Part shown: one piece after another, positions 1-12,006 of the stretch
Position numbering within the stretch: the stretch's first letter is position 1
How the letters are laid out: the number at the start of each line of letters is the position of its first letter
Origin: Ignelater luminosus
Taxonomy: Eukaryota; Arthropoda; Insecta; Coleoptera; Elateridae
Assembly: GCA_011009095.1 (NCBI GenBank)
Contig: VTPC01008750.1
Location: forward strand, 1-64,000
DNA: 64,000 bases
Reading direction: 5' to 3'
The notes under the pieces: generated by a model
What the model saw: the letters and a program-made list of their open reading frames with translations, nothing else
Databases searched by the model: none
What the model was told of the DNA's origin: nothing
Made by a program: the position numbers and the translations under genes

Positions 1-111
1 GATTACATGAGATGCAAGAGGATGCCGCGGAGCAGGGGTTTTGAATTCTAAGTTGGTAGTAAGAAAAAGGGAGAGATTGTTTGATTGGTAACACTGTTTG
101 GTTATGCAATT
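1..111 (+). repeat. Copia 3' internal end, polypurine tract and LTR start (direct repeat copy 1)
   Basis: A purine-rich tract (AAAAAGGGAGAGA, about 64-76) is followed at 78 by TGTTTGATTGG, the arrangement expected where the internal region of an LTR retrotransposon meets its 3' LTR. The preceding bases read as the tail of a copia-type polyprotein. The block recurs in direct orientation at 243-353 and, inverted and diverged, at 29761-29930, which supports a real family terminus. LTR sequence continues to about 170 (TTAGGTAATCA also occurs in the inverted copy) and then becomes unrelated. Confidence 0.6.
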
Positions 112-242
112 TTCTTTGCTCTTTTCTCTACCTTTTCTAGCATTTACGTAAGTGTTGTTAGGTAATCAGCCACCCGCAGAAACATTTAAATCCTAACCGT
201 CTTGCATTTATGTGATCGTAACTTTTACGGATTCCTCATTAG

Positions 243-353
243 GATCACATGAGATGCAAGAGGATGCCGCGAAGCAAGAGTTTTGAATTCGAAGTTGGTA
301 GTAAGAAAAAGGGAGAGATTGTTTGATTGGCAACACTGTGTGGTTATGCAATT
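243..353 (+). repeat. Copia PPT/LTR start, direct repeat copy 2
   Basis: This nearly repeats bases 1-111, including the purine tract and the TGTTTGATTGG LTR start at 320. The match stops abruptly at 353, where copia protease-region coding sequence begins. A 3'-end sequence placed directly upstream of mid-pol is the wrong order for an intact element, so a rearrangement, template switch or tandem-element deletion is inferred. Confidence 0.6.
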
Positions 354-514
354 GTGTAGGAGGTGATTTGATGAAACATCATCTGAAAAATGTATGGTGT
401 GTACCAAGTATTGGCAGAAATCTATTTTCTGTTGGGCAAACTATTGCAAAAGGGTATCATTTCAGAGCTGATCAAAATGGTTGCTCCCTTGTTAAAGCAG
501 TATTGTTACAATGA
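323..514 (+). pseudogene. pol: Ty1/copia Pol fragment: protease-to-GAG-pre-integrase linker
   Basis: The reading frame carries the copia signature LKNVWCVPSIGRNLFSVGQ, found between the aspartic protease and the pre-integrase domain. The catalytic DSGAS part of the protease is missing because the repeat at 243-353 replaces it. The frame stops at 514, and the same element continues in other frames downstream. This is the first recognisable coding piece of the copia element that extends to 3711. Nothing here could be translated into a working polyprotein. Confidence 0.75.
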
Positions 515-609
515 CTGGTAAAAGAAGTAGAAAAGCCTTGTACGTTATAGCAATGCGTGTGTGTTTGCCAGAAACAGCTGCCAGAGTGTTTGTAGCATCA
601 ATACAAGAT

Positions 610-1212
610 ATAGTGCAACTATGGCACGAATGTCTGTCACCAGAACAAACGACACGTTACAAAAATTCTAAAGAAGTATGAAATCGAAGTTCAAGAGGAA
701 GAAGGGTTTTGGGAAGGCTGTGTATATGGCAAGCAGCATGGAAACAGTTTTAACGAAAAAAAAAACCGTCCTCAGAACGTAGGTGAGCTTGTTCATGGTG
801 ACGTGTGTGGACCAATGCAAAAAGACTCCGTTGGAGGTGCAAAATATGTCTTATGCCTCAAGGATGACTATTCAAGATATCGACGAGTATTTTTCTTGAA
901 ATCAAAAGGAGAGGTGGGAATTGTCTAAAAAATTCTTAAATAAAGCTGATACAGCTGGACACATGATCAAAGAATTTCTGTGTGATGAAGGTAAGGAATT
1001 TAATAATAAATATGTTCTCTCTGGTTTAGAATCTAAAGGAATCAATTTGAGAGTTGTAATGCCTTACACTCCTGAACAGAATGGTTGTGTAGAAAGGGAG
1101 AATCGCACGTCAGTTGAGAGTGCTAGAACAATGATACACGCTAGGAAATTGCCAATTAATTTTTGGGCAGAAGCTGTAAATACTGCAACGTATTGTAATG
1201 ATATTAAAAGGT
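610..1212 (+). pseudogene. pol: Ty1/copia integrase (pre-integrase plus rve core), frameshifted
   Basis: A pre-integrase segment (LWHE near 620, then [11 protein letters not shown]) leads into the integrase core. The three DDE acidic residues can be located: D in HGDVCGPM (about 800), D in CDEGKEF (about 983) and E in CVERENRT (about 1090). The 921-1212 portion is open, but upstream parts lie in shifted frames and a stop separates the halves at about 927. The core ends at FWAEAVNTATYC, exactly where copia integrases continue into YVINRT; that continuation is found only at 2222. The piece is confidently copia and confidently dead. Confidence 0.85.
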
Positions 1213-2221
1213 TGAAATGATACCTAAATAAAAAAAACAACAAGAATAATGATATCATTAGAGTTATTGAAGAGCATAAGAACAGACAGTTAGTTAATCA
1301 AACAATTAAAGAGAATATTTTAAATATTCTGAAATTTGTAAGATTAGTTGATTATGTAATAGTTTTTTTTTTATTGTTCATAGAATTAATTATAGGAGTT
1401 TATGAATAGAAAAAGGACAATTGAAGAGAAGTTTGTTGATAAGTTGTTGATAATAATTTTTAGAAAAAGTTTGGTATGTTTTTTTGAATTGAATTTTGTT
1501 AATAAGAGTTTTTAGAGAAAAACATTTTATATTGAGTTGAAAAGTTGTTGCGGTTAAAATAATTTTTGAAGATTTGAATTCGAGTTTATGTAGAAGTTAT
1601 TTAAAAGTATTGATAATAAACAAAGATTAGTGAACGATATTATCGAGTTTATTTTACTGTATGGGTGACGGAGTTAAAAAGGAATAAAGAGGTTGTATTA
1701 AATGGAAGGAAGAATAAGTTAGTTATTAAAACGGAGTAACAAGAAATAAAAGCCAGAGAGTTAATGTGAGTGTTACTTATTTTAGACAAGTTGTGATCTT
1801 TAAAGAAAAAATTAAAATAAAAAGAAAAACTTTATTGAATGCCAAGACTATCAACTTTAAAATAAATAACAATATATTTCATTTCAAGTCATTATTAGTT
1901 TCGAGTTTTTATTTTCTTCATGGACATTCAAACCAATTCGGTCCTGAAAGAAAGAAACAGTTCACAATAATAAAAATTATCTGACATATTTAAAGAAGAG
2001 TAACATTATTATTTAATTTACTTACCTTCTAATACATTTTATTGTGTGGAGGAATAATGGAATCTTTGGTATGTGTTGTCCGAATGTCTTTGGTGCGGAC
2101 TTAAGCAACCGGTGGACCAAACAGCGACGTACTGAAGAAGGTTGTCTTCATTAACAGAGGAAGACCGACTCTACGAAGGGTGTATGGAAGCAAGGAGGTC
2201 TGCGGAAAAGGAATAGAAACA
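1213..2221. other. About 1 kb of non-copia AT-rich sequence interrupting the integrase
   Basis: Copia coding similarity stops near 1200 and resumes at 2222 with the next expected residues, so this stretch looks inserted. It has no convincing coding frame. No clear terminal inverted repeats or target duplication could be picked out by eye. It might be a solo LTR or non-autonomous element; its identity is unknown. Confidence 0.5.
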
Positions 2222-2515
2222 GTATGTTATCAATCGTACGGCTCCATCTACAGTCAAAGACAAAACGCCGATGGAAATGTGGTCTGGAAAGCAATATGAA
2301 AGCATTGATCATTTGGTACTGAATGTTATATACATGTGCCAAAACAATGTAGGCGTAAATGGGACAAGAAAAGTGTTCTTGGGTATGTAGTAGGATACTG
2401 TAGTGAGAAGGACGGTTACAGAGTCGGGATAGAAACAAGATAAAGTTGTATTGTCTCGCGATGTCATCTTCAAAAACGAACAAATACTGCATAAGAGGGC
2501 AACTTCATGATAAAG
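2222..2515 (+). pseudogene. pol: Ty1/copia integrase C-terminal extension
   Basis: Here the copia reading resumes with YVINRTAPSTVKDKTP and MWSGK, followed in a shifted frame by KSVLGYVVGYCSEKDGYRVG and SRDVIF. These are the conserved motifs of the domain between integrase and reverse transcriptase in copia elements. At least two frameshifts and one in-frame stop (GIETR*) are visible. The segment continues the polyprotein interrupted at about 1212. Confidence 0.8.
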
Positions 2516-2734
2516 CCAATAACGGATACCACTTATTATGAAAGTTCCGTTTTTGATAGTCCGAATGAAGAACCTATAAAAGAATTAGATCTACAAGATG
2601 GCAATTCGAATAATCTGATACAACAAAATGAAGGCTTACAAAAAAGTGAGAGAAGAATTCAAAAACCAAGTTATTGACATGATTATGTTCTGTTGGGTAA
2701 GTGTAACGCCCCAGATTCTTATGACCAAGCCATG

Positions 2735-3711
2735 GTATCTGAAGAGGCAAAACAGTGGCTCCAGAACCAAACATGGGATTTGGTTGAGTTACCAGAAGGG
2801 AAGAAACTTATTGCAAACAGATGGGTTCTGCGACTGAGGCTGATGGAAGTATAGACCGTTTCAAAGCAAGGCTGGTGGCAAAAGGCTACTCGCAAAAGCC
2901 TAGAGTAGATTATGATGAAACATTTAGTCCAGTCGCTCGCTTTGACACAGTACGTGCCATCATAAGCATTGCAGCATTTAAAAAACTCAAATTTATGCAG
3001 TTTGATGTGAATTCTGCTTTTTTATGTGGCAAGCTTCAAGAGGAAGTTTTCATGAAACAGCTAGAGGGTTATGAAGAGGGTACTGGGAAAGTTTGCAAAT
3101 TGAATCGAAGTCTTTATGGTTTGAAGCAAGCTCCAAGATGTTGGAACAAACGTTTCGTTGACTTCTTGAAGGCACAAGGTTTGAAAACAATACGGCAGAT
3201 CCATGTTTTTTATGAGAATAAAAAATGAAAAGAAGTTGTTGACTGCAATTTGCGTAGATGATGGTCTGTTAGCTGGAACAGATGACCAAGATGTAGCAGA
3301 GTTTATAAATGAATTACAGAAACAGTTTAAGGTTACTGTTGGTTCGCTAGAGTCCTTTCTTTGGATGCAAATTACTGCAGTGGATGATTCACTCTTTATT
3401 AATCAAGCTACGTATATGAAAAGAATTCTGAAAAGGTTTGGAATGCTTGATGCAAATCCAGTCTCAACACCCTGTGAAAGAGAATGAAGAAAATGAAAAG
3501 AATTCATTACTGGAAGGCAAGTATATCGAGAAGCTGTGGAGAGTCTTATGTACCTTGTAGTTGCCACACGGCCAGACATCTCCTATGCTGTTAGTGTGTT
3601 ACCTGAAAACTTTGATTGTGCCAAGCTGTCCGACTGGAAAGCTGTGAAGAGGGTGCTCAAATACTTAAAAGGAACAGGCAATTGTGGACTCCTTTTTCGT
3701 CACTGTTCTTA
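2735..3711 (+). pseudogene. pol: Ty1/copia reverse transcriptase and start of the RNase H region
   Basis: The domain opens with [17 protein letters not shown] and continues, after a frameshift near 2820, with [35 protein letters not shown] and [10 protein letters not shown], all diagnostic of copia-type RT. The active-site box reads CVDDGLLAG (about 3255); a tyrosine is usual before VDD. Another frameshift precedes MYLVVATRPDISYAV and AVKRVLKYLKGTGNCG, the connection to RNase H. Similarity ends at about 3711, where a minus-strand fragment of another gene abuts, so RNase H and the 3' LTR are gone. Confidence 0.9.
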
Positions 3712-3712
3712 G

Positions 3713-4162
3713 TTAATGATGATAGTTGGCTTGATGGTTGGCAATGTGGATACATGAATGAACCATTGAAGTGATTACTGTCGACAGATCTAGAACTGGC
3801 ATCACTAGACCAACGATGTTTATTGTAAATACGTTTACGCTCGCTTCTGCCATATTCTTGGTCTTTGGATGACAAAACATCACAATCACGAGCTTTGACC
3901 ACTTTACGTTTTGCTTCATCATAGTTTCCTGGAAAAATGATTATATGATTATACATGCACAAATTGATTTAAGCTGTGTGATTTATCATATTTCCCAAGA
4001 CCTTTTGCAGGGTCCAGTCACACTCTGATGAGCTGTCTGATCCCACTTGCTTTTCTAATTTAGTTTTGGAGGCCAGAAACATTTTTCCGATTGATCAATA
4101 TACCACGGTTTGGGAATAACTGCAACACTATTTTCTTGTGGAAATACAATCACGTACCACAT
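3713..4162 (-). pseudogene. DUF4806-type protein fragment (two exons)
   Basis: On the minus strand, exon A (4162 to about 4002) reads MWYVIVFPQENSVAVIPKPW then CFWPP, and exon B (3928 to about 3713) reads NYDEAKRKVVKARDCDVLSS then RSERKRIYNKHRW. The order, a W/F-V-E-P-W-CYWPP block then a YDEA...RKRI block, is what I know from insect proteins that carry a C-terminal DUF4806 domain. The blocks are separated by a plausible intron (donor GT at 4001/4000, acceptor AG at 3930/3929). The DUF4806 domain itself is absent, apparently lost at the copia junction. One stop lies near 4052. This family is usually host-like or multicopy; function unknown. Confidence 0.5.
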
Positions 4163-4255
4163 GTCTTTATATAAAAATAAAACTGGAAATTTAAACAACA
4201 TGTAATAATGGAAAACACACCCAATGTTAAGGTTTCCGGGTCGGTTTAAATTCAC

Positions 4256-4930
4256 GCAGCATCCCTTGCCTCTTCAACAGACGGTTTGCTTCGGCTTAGG
4301 TGGGGAGAGGCAACAAAAGCGTTGCAAGAAGTCAGTTTTAAGTTTAGTTATGGTTTAGTTCAGTTTAAGTTAAGAATTCAAGTTGAAAAGTTCAAGTTAA
4401 GAATTCAAGTTGAAAAGTTTAAAGTGAAAAATGTAAAAGTAAACTTAAATTGTATTAATAATAATTTTATACAGGAAATTTATGATTGTTAATAAAACTT
4501 AAACTCAAGAATTGTATTAGTTTATTTAAGTAGTCTAACATATTAAGAATTCTTTTATAATAAACAAAGTAAGAATAAATAAAACAATCACCCAAGAGTT
4601 CTTATATGGCACTACTACAAGCTTTCGTTGTACGCTTTTAACTGGCCAATGAAAAAGCTTGTTTTCTTTAGTTTCTACAACATTTATGCCAAATATACTA
4701 CAAGAACAAGGTTTTGAAAAAAAAGTTTTAGTTTTGTTTATATTCAAAACCAATTAGAAACACTTCTTTAGTAATAAGTATGTATGATAAAGTTTTTAAT
4801 TCGAATAATAACTGCATTTTGCAGTTCAACAAAATTGTTTGCAAATTTGTTTGTGTTAAGCATAAAGTCCTTTGTAACGAATTTCTTAAACTGTGTTCCT
4901 GTCAACAGGTGTGTGGATGGTCCACTATGA
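4256..4930. other. No gene recognised; AT-rich
   Basis: The stretch holds a short tandem repeat (listed separately) and otherwise low-complexity AT-rich DNA. Small open frames here have no recognisable motif. Confidence 0.5.
4367..4420 (+). repeat. Tandem repeat, two 27-bp units
   Basis: The unit AAGTTAAGAATTCAAGTTGA (first 20 of 27 bases) occurs at 4367-4393 and again at 4394-4420, differing only at the last base. AAGTT half-motifs recur on both sides, so this looks like local slippage expansion. Confidence 0.85.
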
Positions 4931-4944
4931 TGTTATGCAGCAAA

Positions 4945-5577
4945 TTTATAGTTTTCAGTTGTATTGGTGTTAGCTGATTGTAAATTTAGTTCCATTTCTC
5001 GTAATCTTCTTATAACTTGCTGTAACTGTTGAGAACTTTTCCTGCGTCTACGTTTCAAGAAAGACGTATAATTCTGAAAAGGAAAATTGCTGAAATTATC
5101 TAGATAACCATACAACCTGACACAATCAGTCAAGTGAATTAAAGAGTGTACATTAAGTGAAACAAAACCTAATCCATCTCTTTAAAACAAAACATTCCAT
5201 AATAGTGCGCATAGTCTATCCAGTCACTATCAGCTACAAACTCATTGCTAGCCAATACAATAGTTCCTGTTGTTAACAATAGAAAGTTGTTATACATTTT
5301 CAAAGGAATAATCCCTTTAAAAATAATGAAACCGGTATGTAGCAGAAGCAATCGACATTCTGAAGCATTATAGCGTTTTACCTCGGTAATATTTCTAGTC
5401 CGACAACGGCTAAATTCCACAGGAACATATTTTCTCAGTTGCAGAAGTCGCTCATTCAAAAGTGAAACTAGCCTAGCACATAGTTTGTAGGGTGGTTTTC
5501 CAAAGATACAACCATTAATCTTGGGGCATAATATTTTTTCATTACTCCTAATAGAATCATATGCATATAGTCTAGAG
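4945..5577 (-). pseudogene. tnp2-like transposase, C-terminal fragment
   Basis: Read from 5577 downwards, the minus strand gives LDYMHMILLGVMKKY, then LLQLRKYVPVEFSRC with ECRLLLLHTGF (5459-5169), then YGYLDNFSNFPFQNY and QLQQVIRRLREME (5133-4945). Colinear motifs occur in the copy at 52974-54115 (IDYMHLVCLGVMKR, REYVPLEFPRK), which shows that this is the same transposase family, similar to the tnp2-like genes abundant in insect genomes. Stops and frameshifts separate the blocks. Its upstream half is missing because a hAT terminus begins at 5578. Confidence 0.7.
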
Positions 5578-7530
<1,953 letters not shown>

Positions 7531-8362
7531 ATATTACTGTGTCTTGTTGCCACTCTTGCCCAGCACAAGAGTCATTACCTATCGCATTTGAGCCCTAAAA
7601 TTAATAAAATGATTTCATTAAACAATAAAAAAACAAGAGCGTTTATCTATCGCCACGTGTGTTGCAGTTATAAAACCCGAAAGGAAATGAAAATACATAA
7701 AAGCTGAACAACTTTGTTCCATGAATATAAAACTCATAATTTCGTCCAAAAATATAGTTACCTATTTCATGAATACATTACTTACATTGCATAGCTAACC
7801 AAATGGAAGTAACTGTTAAAGTTGCCGCCACAACATCTAAATATGCTGTCAACAGCTGGAACTATTTTGTAACAGTTGGCAAGAATATTTACGCTGTTTT
7901 TCTAGTTCTGCGTACGTGTGTGAAGAAGATGGCGTTATGTTAAAAATATTATACTTGTAATGTTATTTTTTATGTCTTGCTCTATAAACTAGAAACAAGA
8001 TAAGTAAATCTCCGTTGATACAGTGAATGTATCTCCAACAGTAACTAAACGAAGCTAGGTAAATCTCCTATATTCAATAGGAATAAATCGCCTATACTCT
8101 TCCTTAACAAACGAATAGAAAGAAAACCAACTTATGTCATATTTCAGACTTAAATTTTTGTTTATGTTAAGTGTGTTGCCTAACCAACATTTTAATCTAA
8201 CTACGTACTCTGCGGTATAGACTGTAGTGTGTGTCAAAAGTGACCCATGACTGCCATTCTCGTGGTATAAACGTAATACGTTACTGATCAGTAATTTTTT
8301 GTCATTTCATAACAGTCTACGCTTGTTCAAGGATTAATAATAATTAATAATAAGGAATAATA
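7531..8362. other. No gene recognised; probable hAT 5' flank and AT-rich DNA
   Basis: No coding similarity or terminal repeat could be recognised. The first part presumably belongs to the 5' non-coding region of the ZBED5-like hAT that reads leftward from 7520. Confidence 0.4.
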
Positions 8363-8808
8363 ATGGAACTTACAATTAGTGACCGTGATGATTGTGAAAG
8401 CGATAATAACAATGAATAGAATGAAGAAAATGGAGTAAAGAGAAGAAAATATTACTCTTGTTATCAAGTACAATGTAAAAAGAAATTCTCATAGTTGACA
8501 AAAGCAAAAGATACAGCTACTGGTAACAGTTATACAGCTCGATGTATTTTGTGCAATAATGAATCAAGGGTTGTCACAAGTAACTTACAAAATTATATCA
8601 TGGAATGTAAATATTTAGATTCAAACAAAAATGTTTCTTTTAGGTTAAGCAACAAGAACAAACACAATATCATAAGCGTATAGTGTCAGTAAAAAATAAT
8701 AATTTACTTTCAAAGTTTGTACAACCAAAAAACTCAGAATCTACATTCATCGGTACTTCCATAGAAATTGGTTATGTTCATCACAATGTTGGGCATCATT
8801 TGTCCTAA
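8363..8808 (+). pseudogene. BED-finger/hAT protein N-terminal fragment
   Basis: An ATG at 8363 opens an acidic N-terminus (MELTISDRDDCESDNNNE). After two stops and a frame change it gives a C-x2-C finger with SNLQNYIMEC (about 8535-8610) and then LLSKFVQPK and YVHHNVGHHLS. The pattern of a BED-like finger followed by a short linker and a Y-H-T-V-x-H-H-like motif resembles the N-terminal region of hAT-related transposases and domesticated BED proteins. The finger lacks a full Cys2His2 set (a Cys stands where His is expected). Nothing downstream continues the protein. Confidence 0.5.
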
Positions 8809-9170
8809 AATAGTTTGGACTGCCAAATAAAATTACATAAGCACATATGAGGAGCTTATTTTCATATTGAAAGAAGTCCATTTTTTCTCTATTTTAGATA
8901 GACATGGCGTTATCATTTTGTAACAGTTTAGAATCAAACCGTATATAAATTATCTCTTAAAACGAAACAAGTCCTATTTTAGTACAGCTTTTAATATGGA
9001 TGTCTTTTATCAAAACGACACAAGTCCACGAAATAGCTTTTTCATATTGTAACTTGTCCAAGTTTCTTTTCAAAACGGTATTTGTACACTATTTAAATAT
9101 TAACCGTTTTTTCATTAGTACACGAACGGTTTCCATGCTGTGTGCATTTATTAAATAAAAAAAGCAGAAA
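8809..9170. other. Non-coding stretch upstream of the DUF7869-type gene
   Basis: No gene. The motif ACAAGTCC or a close variant (AACTTGTCC, GAAGTCC) recurs about every 70-100 bases (near 8875, 8968, 9021, 9053). It is not perfect enough to call a satellite but might be degenerate element-specific repeats. Confidence 0.35.
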
Positions 9171-10716
9171 ATGGATGATGGAGGAAATGTTACAGTGTTT
9201 GAGAATAGCACTGGCAGCAGAAAGAAACAAAAGTTGAAACAAGTAGAAAGAGAGAAAGAAAAAAGTGCAGGTAAATAATAAGTTTTCAGCTTTTAATTAT
9301 TGAGGTTAAGTTAATGTACGTGTTACCAGATATCAACCCAAAGATCTAGATCTCCATGAATGGATTGCCCCTTGTAAACATGGTTCAAAAAAAGTTTACC
9401 AATGCCATGAAATCAATGTTGATGCATTGAAATACGTCAAAGCGAGGTTTTTTGCCGATTACAATAAAAACAGTCAGAATGCTAGATTAGCGTTATTATT
9501 AAAGGTTAATGAACCAGTAAGGCACCGGAAAAGAAGCTATGCAAAATCGTCAAGGACTCACGATTTTCAAATCAAGCACACGGTAAGTTGCAGTTTTAGT
9601 TTAATAATACATTAATGTTGCATCAATTCTCATATAATTGCAGATTCGTTATAAACAACTTGTTTATCATGTCTGCAAAACGTTTTTTGAAAAACGGAAG
9701 TTTCATCTAGACGCATTTTAACCATTGCGAAAAAGGTTAAATTAGGTGATAGTGTTAATGACAACCGTGGCGGAGATAGGCGATCCAAAAAACAGACAGG
9801 GAAACTTGAGGCAGTAAAAAATTGTATCGGTAAATTTAAAGCCCAGGAAAGTCACTATGGCCGTTTAAAGTCAAAAAGACTATTTGCATTCGTCTCTATC
9901 AATACGAAAAATGTGGAAAATATACAATAATGATGTTGAAGTCAATTTGCAAGTAAATTATGGATACTTTCATAAAATATTTTCCAGTCATTTCAACTTG
10001 GGTTTTGATAGCCCAGCTACAGACGTTTGTAGTTGTTGTGAACGTTTAAAATATCACATTAAAACAGTTCGCAGCGCGTTGGCGCGTGATTTACGATTTC
10101 ACAAAGCAAAACAGTTTAATATGCCAATGAAAGAAGAAAAGGAGGGTGAGGTAACATATTGTTTTGATCTGCAACAAGTCCAGAATATGCCTAAATTACC
10201 AATTCAAGAAACTTATTGCAGTCATCAAATTGCTTTCTATAATTTTTGTATAGTGGACATTAATTCTCAGTTTCCGCACTTTTACGTTTGGACAGAAAAT
10301 GTTAGTGGACGTGGCTCTAATGAAGTTGGTTCGGCCTTATTGCACTTTTTCAGAACATCTAATTTTGAAACTCCAACATCCAAAATTCGTTGTTTTTTTG
10401 CAATGGATGTGGCGGACAAAATAAAAACAGCCATGTTATTCATGCTCTTATGCTATGGCTCCAGAACGACTCACTCAATAATATCAAAGAAATTGAAGTA
10501 ATCTTTCCGGAAGGGGGTCATTCCTACCTACCAGCTGACCGGGTTTTTGGCCGACTTGAGAGGGAGTTAAGGAAACAAGAAAAAATTGTTCTTCCTGAAG
10601 AGTATGTTAACATTTATAATAAATTTGGACAAGTCTATGAATTAGGAAAAAATTGGGTAGTGTATGATTTAAAAGAACTACTTAATTGTATGAAAAACTT
10701 TTTGCCGAAATTCTAA
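9171..10716 (+). pseudogene. DUF7869-type protein (transposon-associated), multi-exon, frameshifted
   Basis: Proposed exon 1 is 9171-9270 (MDDGGNVTVFENSTG..., GT donor at 9271). Exon 2 is about 9330-9582 (WIAPCKHGSKKVYQCHEINV). Exon 3 starts at 9644, spliced in frame with exon 2, and runs to 10716. Exon 3 carries GGDRRSKK, SHYGR.KSKR, FHKIFSSHFNLGF and TDVCSCCERL, then the RNase-H-like core: FDLQQV (about 10160), CNGCGGQNKNSHVIHALMLW (about 10395) and GGHSYLPADRVFGRLE (about 10515). I know this series from the DUF7869 family, multicopy in insects and cnidarians. The spaced D, D(N)/GGQNKN and E/GRLE motifs suggest a DDE-like fold (inference). The exon 1/2 join is out of frame, one shift lies near 9730 and another near 10400. 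Confidence 0.7.
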
Positions 10717-11177
10717 TTTCGATACTGCCAAGTCCATCTTATCCTTCTGTTTCTTCCTGCGCAATAACAGGCTTCATATGCCAGAAATACGCGTTACACG
10801 GGTGTATTTGTAGTTGCTTACCATTTCAGACTGTGCAACAATCAGCCAAGTCCCGGACCTGGCTAGTTATGTTAAAATAAAGAAAATGCAGCAGCTTTTA
10901 TAAAATTCTTTTAATTATAAACAACTTCAAATTGAATGCAATGCACGATGTTCTTATATTTTTAAGAACTACAGCCATCTTTTTTAGGGAGCAAAATAGT
11001 TTCTATGCATACGCTTAAATAACAAGTTAAACTATTTTGGCGGGTTTGTTCAAATAGTATAACATTCTAACAAGTTATTGCATTGTTTTGTAATGTTATT
11101 TCCATCGCATGTAGTTTTTATGGGGTGTGTCAAGTTATTTGCTTTACTGGTGCCACATCAAGATTAGATATTGAAGA
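10717..11177. other. No further gene recognised
   Basis: Sequence follows the stop of the DUF7869-type reading at 10716. It contains no additional recognisable domain. A possible promoter for the orphan exon at 11178 would lie here, but no clear TATA box is visible. Confidence 0.4.
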
Positions 11178-11505
11178 ATGTCTTCAGACAATGACATTAG
11201 CATGGAAGAACCCTTTGAAGGTACTCATACGAGTAGTGATGAGGACTATGTGTCTGAGAGCGATGAAAATCGACAAACTAACCTCAATCTACATGAGGTT
11301 GTTGATAGTGAAGCGTCAGTTTCCGATCTTACTGACTCAGCAACTATTGCACAGCCTAGTACAAGTTATGGAAATGCTGCCCAACAGGGAAAAAAGAGGA
11401 TTCGACACAAGGGATCATGGAAACGGAGTATAAGAAAAACCTTAAGAAATAAAGGAGAGACCTATGTCAATATTGCAGGTTCCACTATTCAAAGGAGGGT
11501 TTTAG
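11178..11505 (+). pseudogene. Orphan first exon of a second DUF7869-type gene
   Basis: ATG at 11178 opens MSSDNDISMEEPFEGTHTSS, an acidic Ser/Asp-rich leader, followed by a basic block KKRIRHKGSWKRSIRKTLRN. That R-x-W-K-x-x-x-R-K-x-x-R-N block is typical of the N-terminus of DUF7869-family proteins, just before the conserved cysteine region. The exon ends at a consensus donor (TTTTAG|GTAAGT) at 11505. No second exon follows; the next kilobases hold unrelated repeats and an env gene. It is in the same orientation as, and downstream of, the 9171-10716 copy, so a tandem or split pair is possible. Confidence 0.5.
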
Positions 11506-12006
11506 GTAAGTAGTCGTTATACAGGGTGTTTGGTTTACCGCCGTATATCCAAAAAGGGGTGGTAGAAGACATGATTTGGAACTTATCTAACCTAATATAC
11601 TATTATACAAAGTGTCACGGTTTTTGAGATATTGTCATTTTTCATACTTTCACCCAATTGGACGTATTTCCCCATTTAAATGTGAACACCGCGCTACTGG
11701 AAACTTTTATTTTGAAGGTAATGATAATTTTATAATCTTTTGTAGCTACTCGATCAATTTTAGTCATTTCCATCCGCTCCTACAAGTGATTAAACAAATT
11801 AGACCCGGAGAAAGTTAAAAAAATTATGACTCTAAGATTTAACTTTTACGTTATAAGCCTATAAAAGAGAAAAATCCAATAGGTAAGTAATTATGTTCAA
11901 TCATTTTTAGAAATATCCTTGTTCTTTGCCCTTTAAAATGACGTCACACTTTTAACCACCTGCAGATTCTTAGGACTAACAGGCGACTTGAATACAAAGG
12001 AACCGT
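11506..12006. other. Repeat-like stretch before the env remnant
   Basis: It begins with TACAGGGTGTTTGG (11520), a motif resembling ends of common arthropod interspersed repeats; a related ACAGGGTGATAC occurs at 49140. No coding region was recognised, and the N-terminal part of env is not visible here. Confidence 0.35.

Noticed and set aside
4286..4492. 68-codon ORF with repeated KFKLRIQVE
   Set aside because: It is only the translation of the 27-bp tandem repeat.
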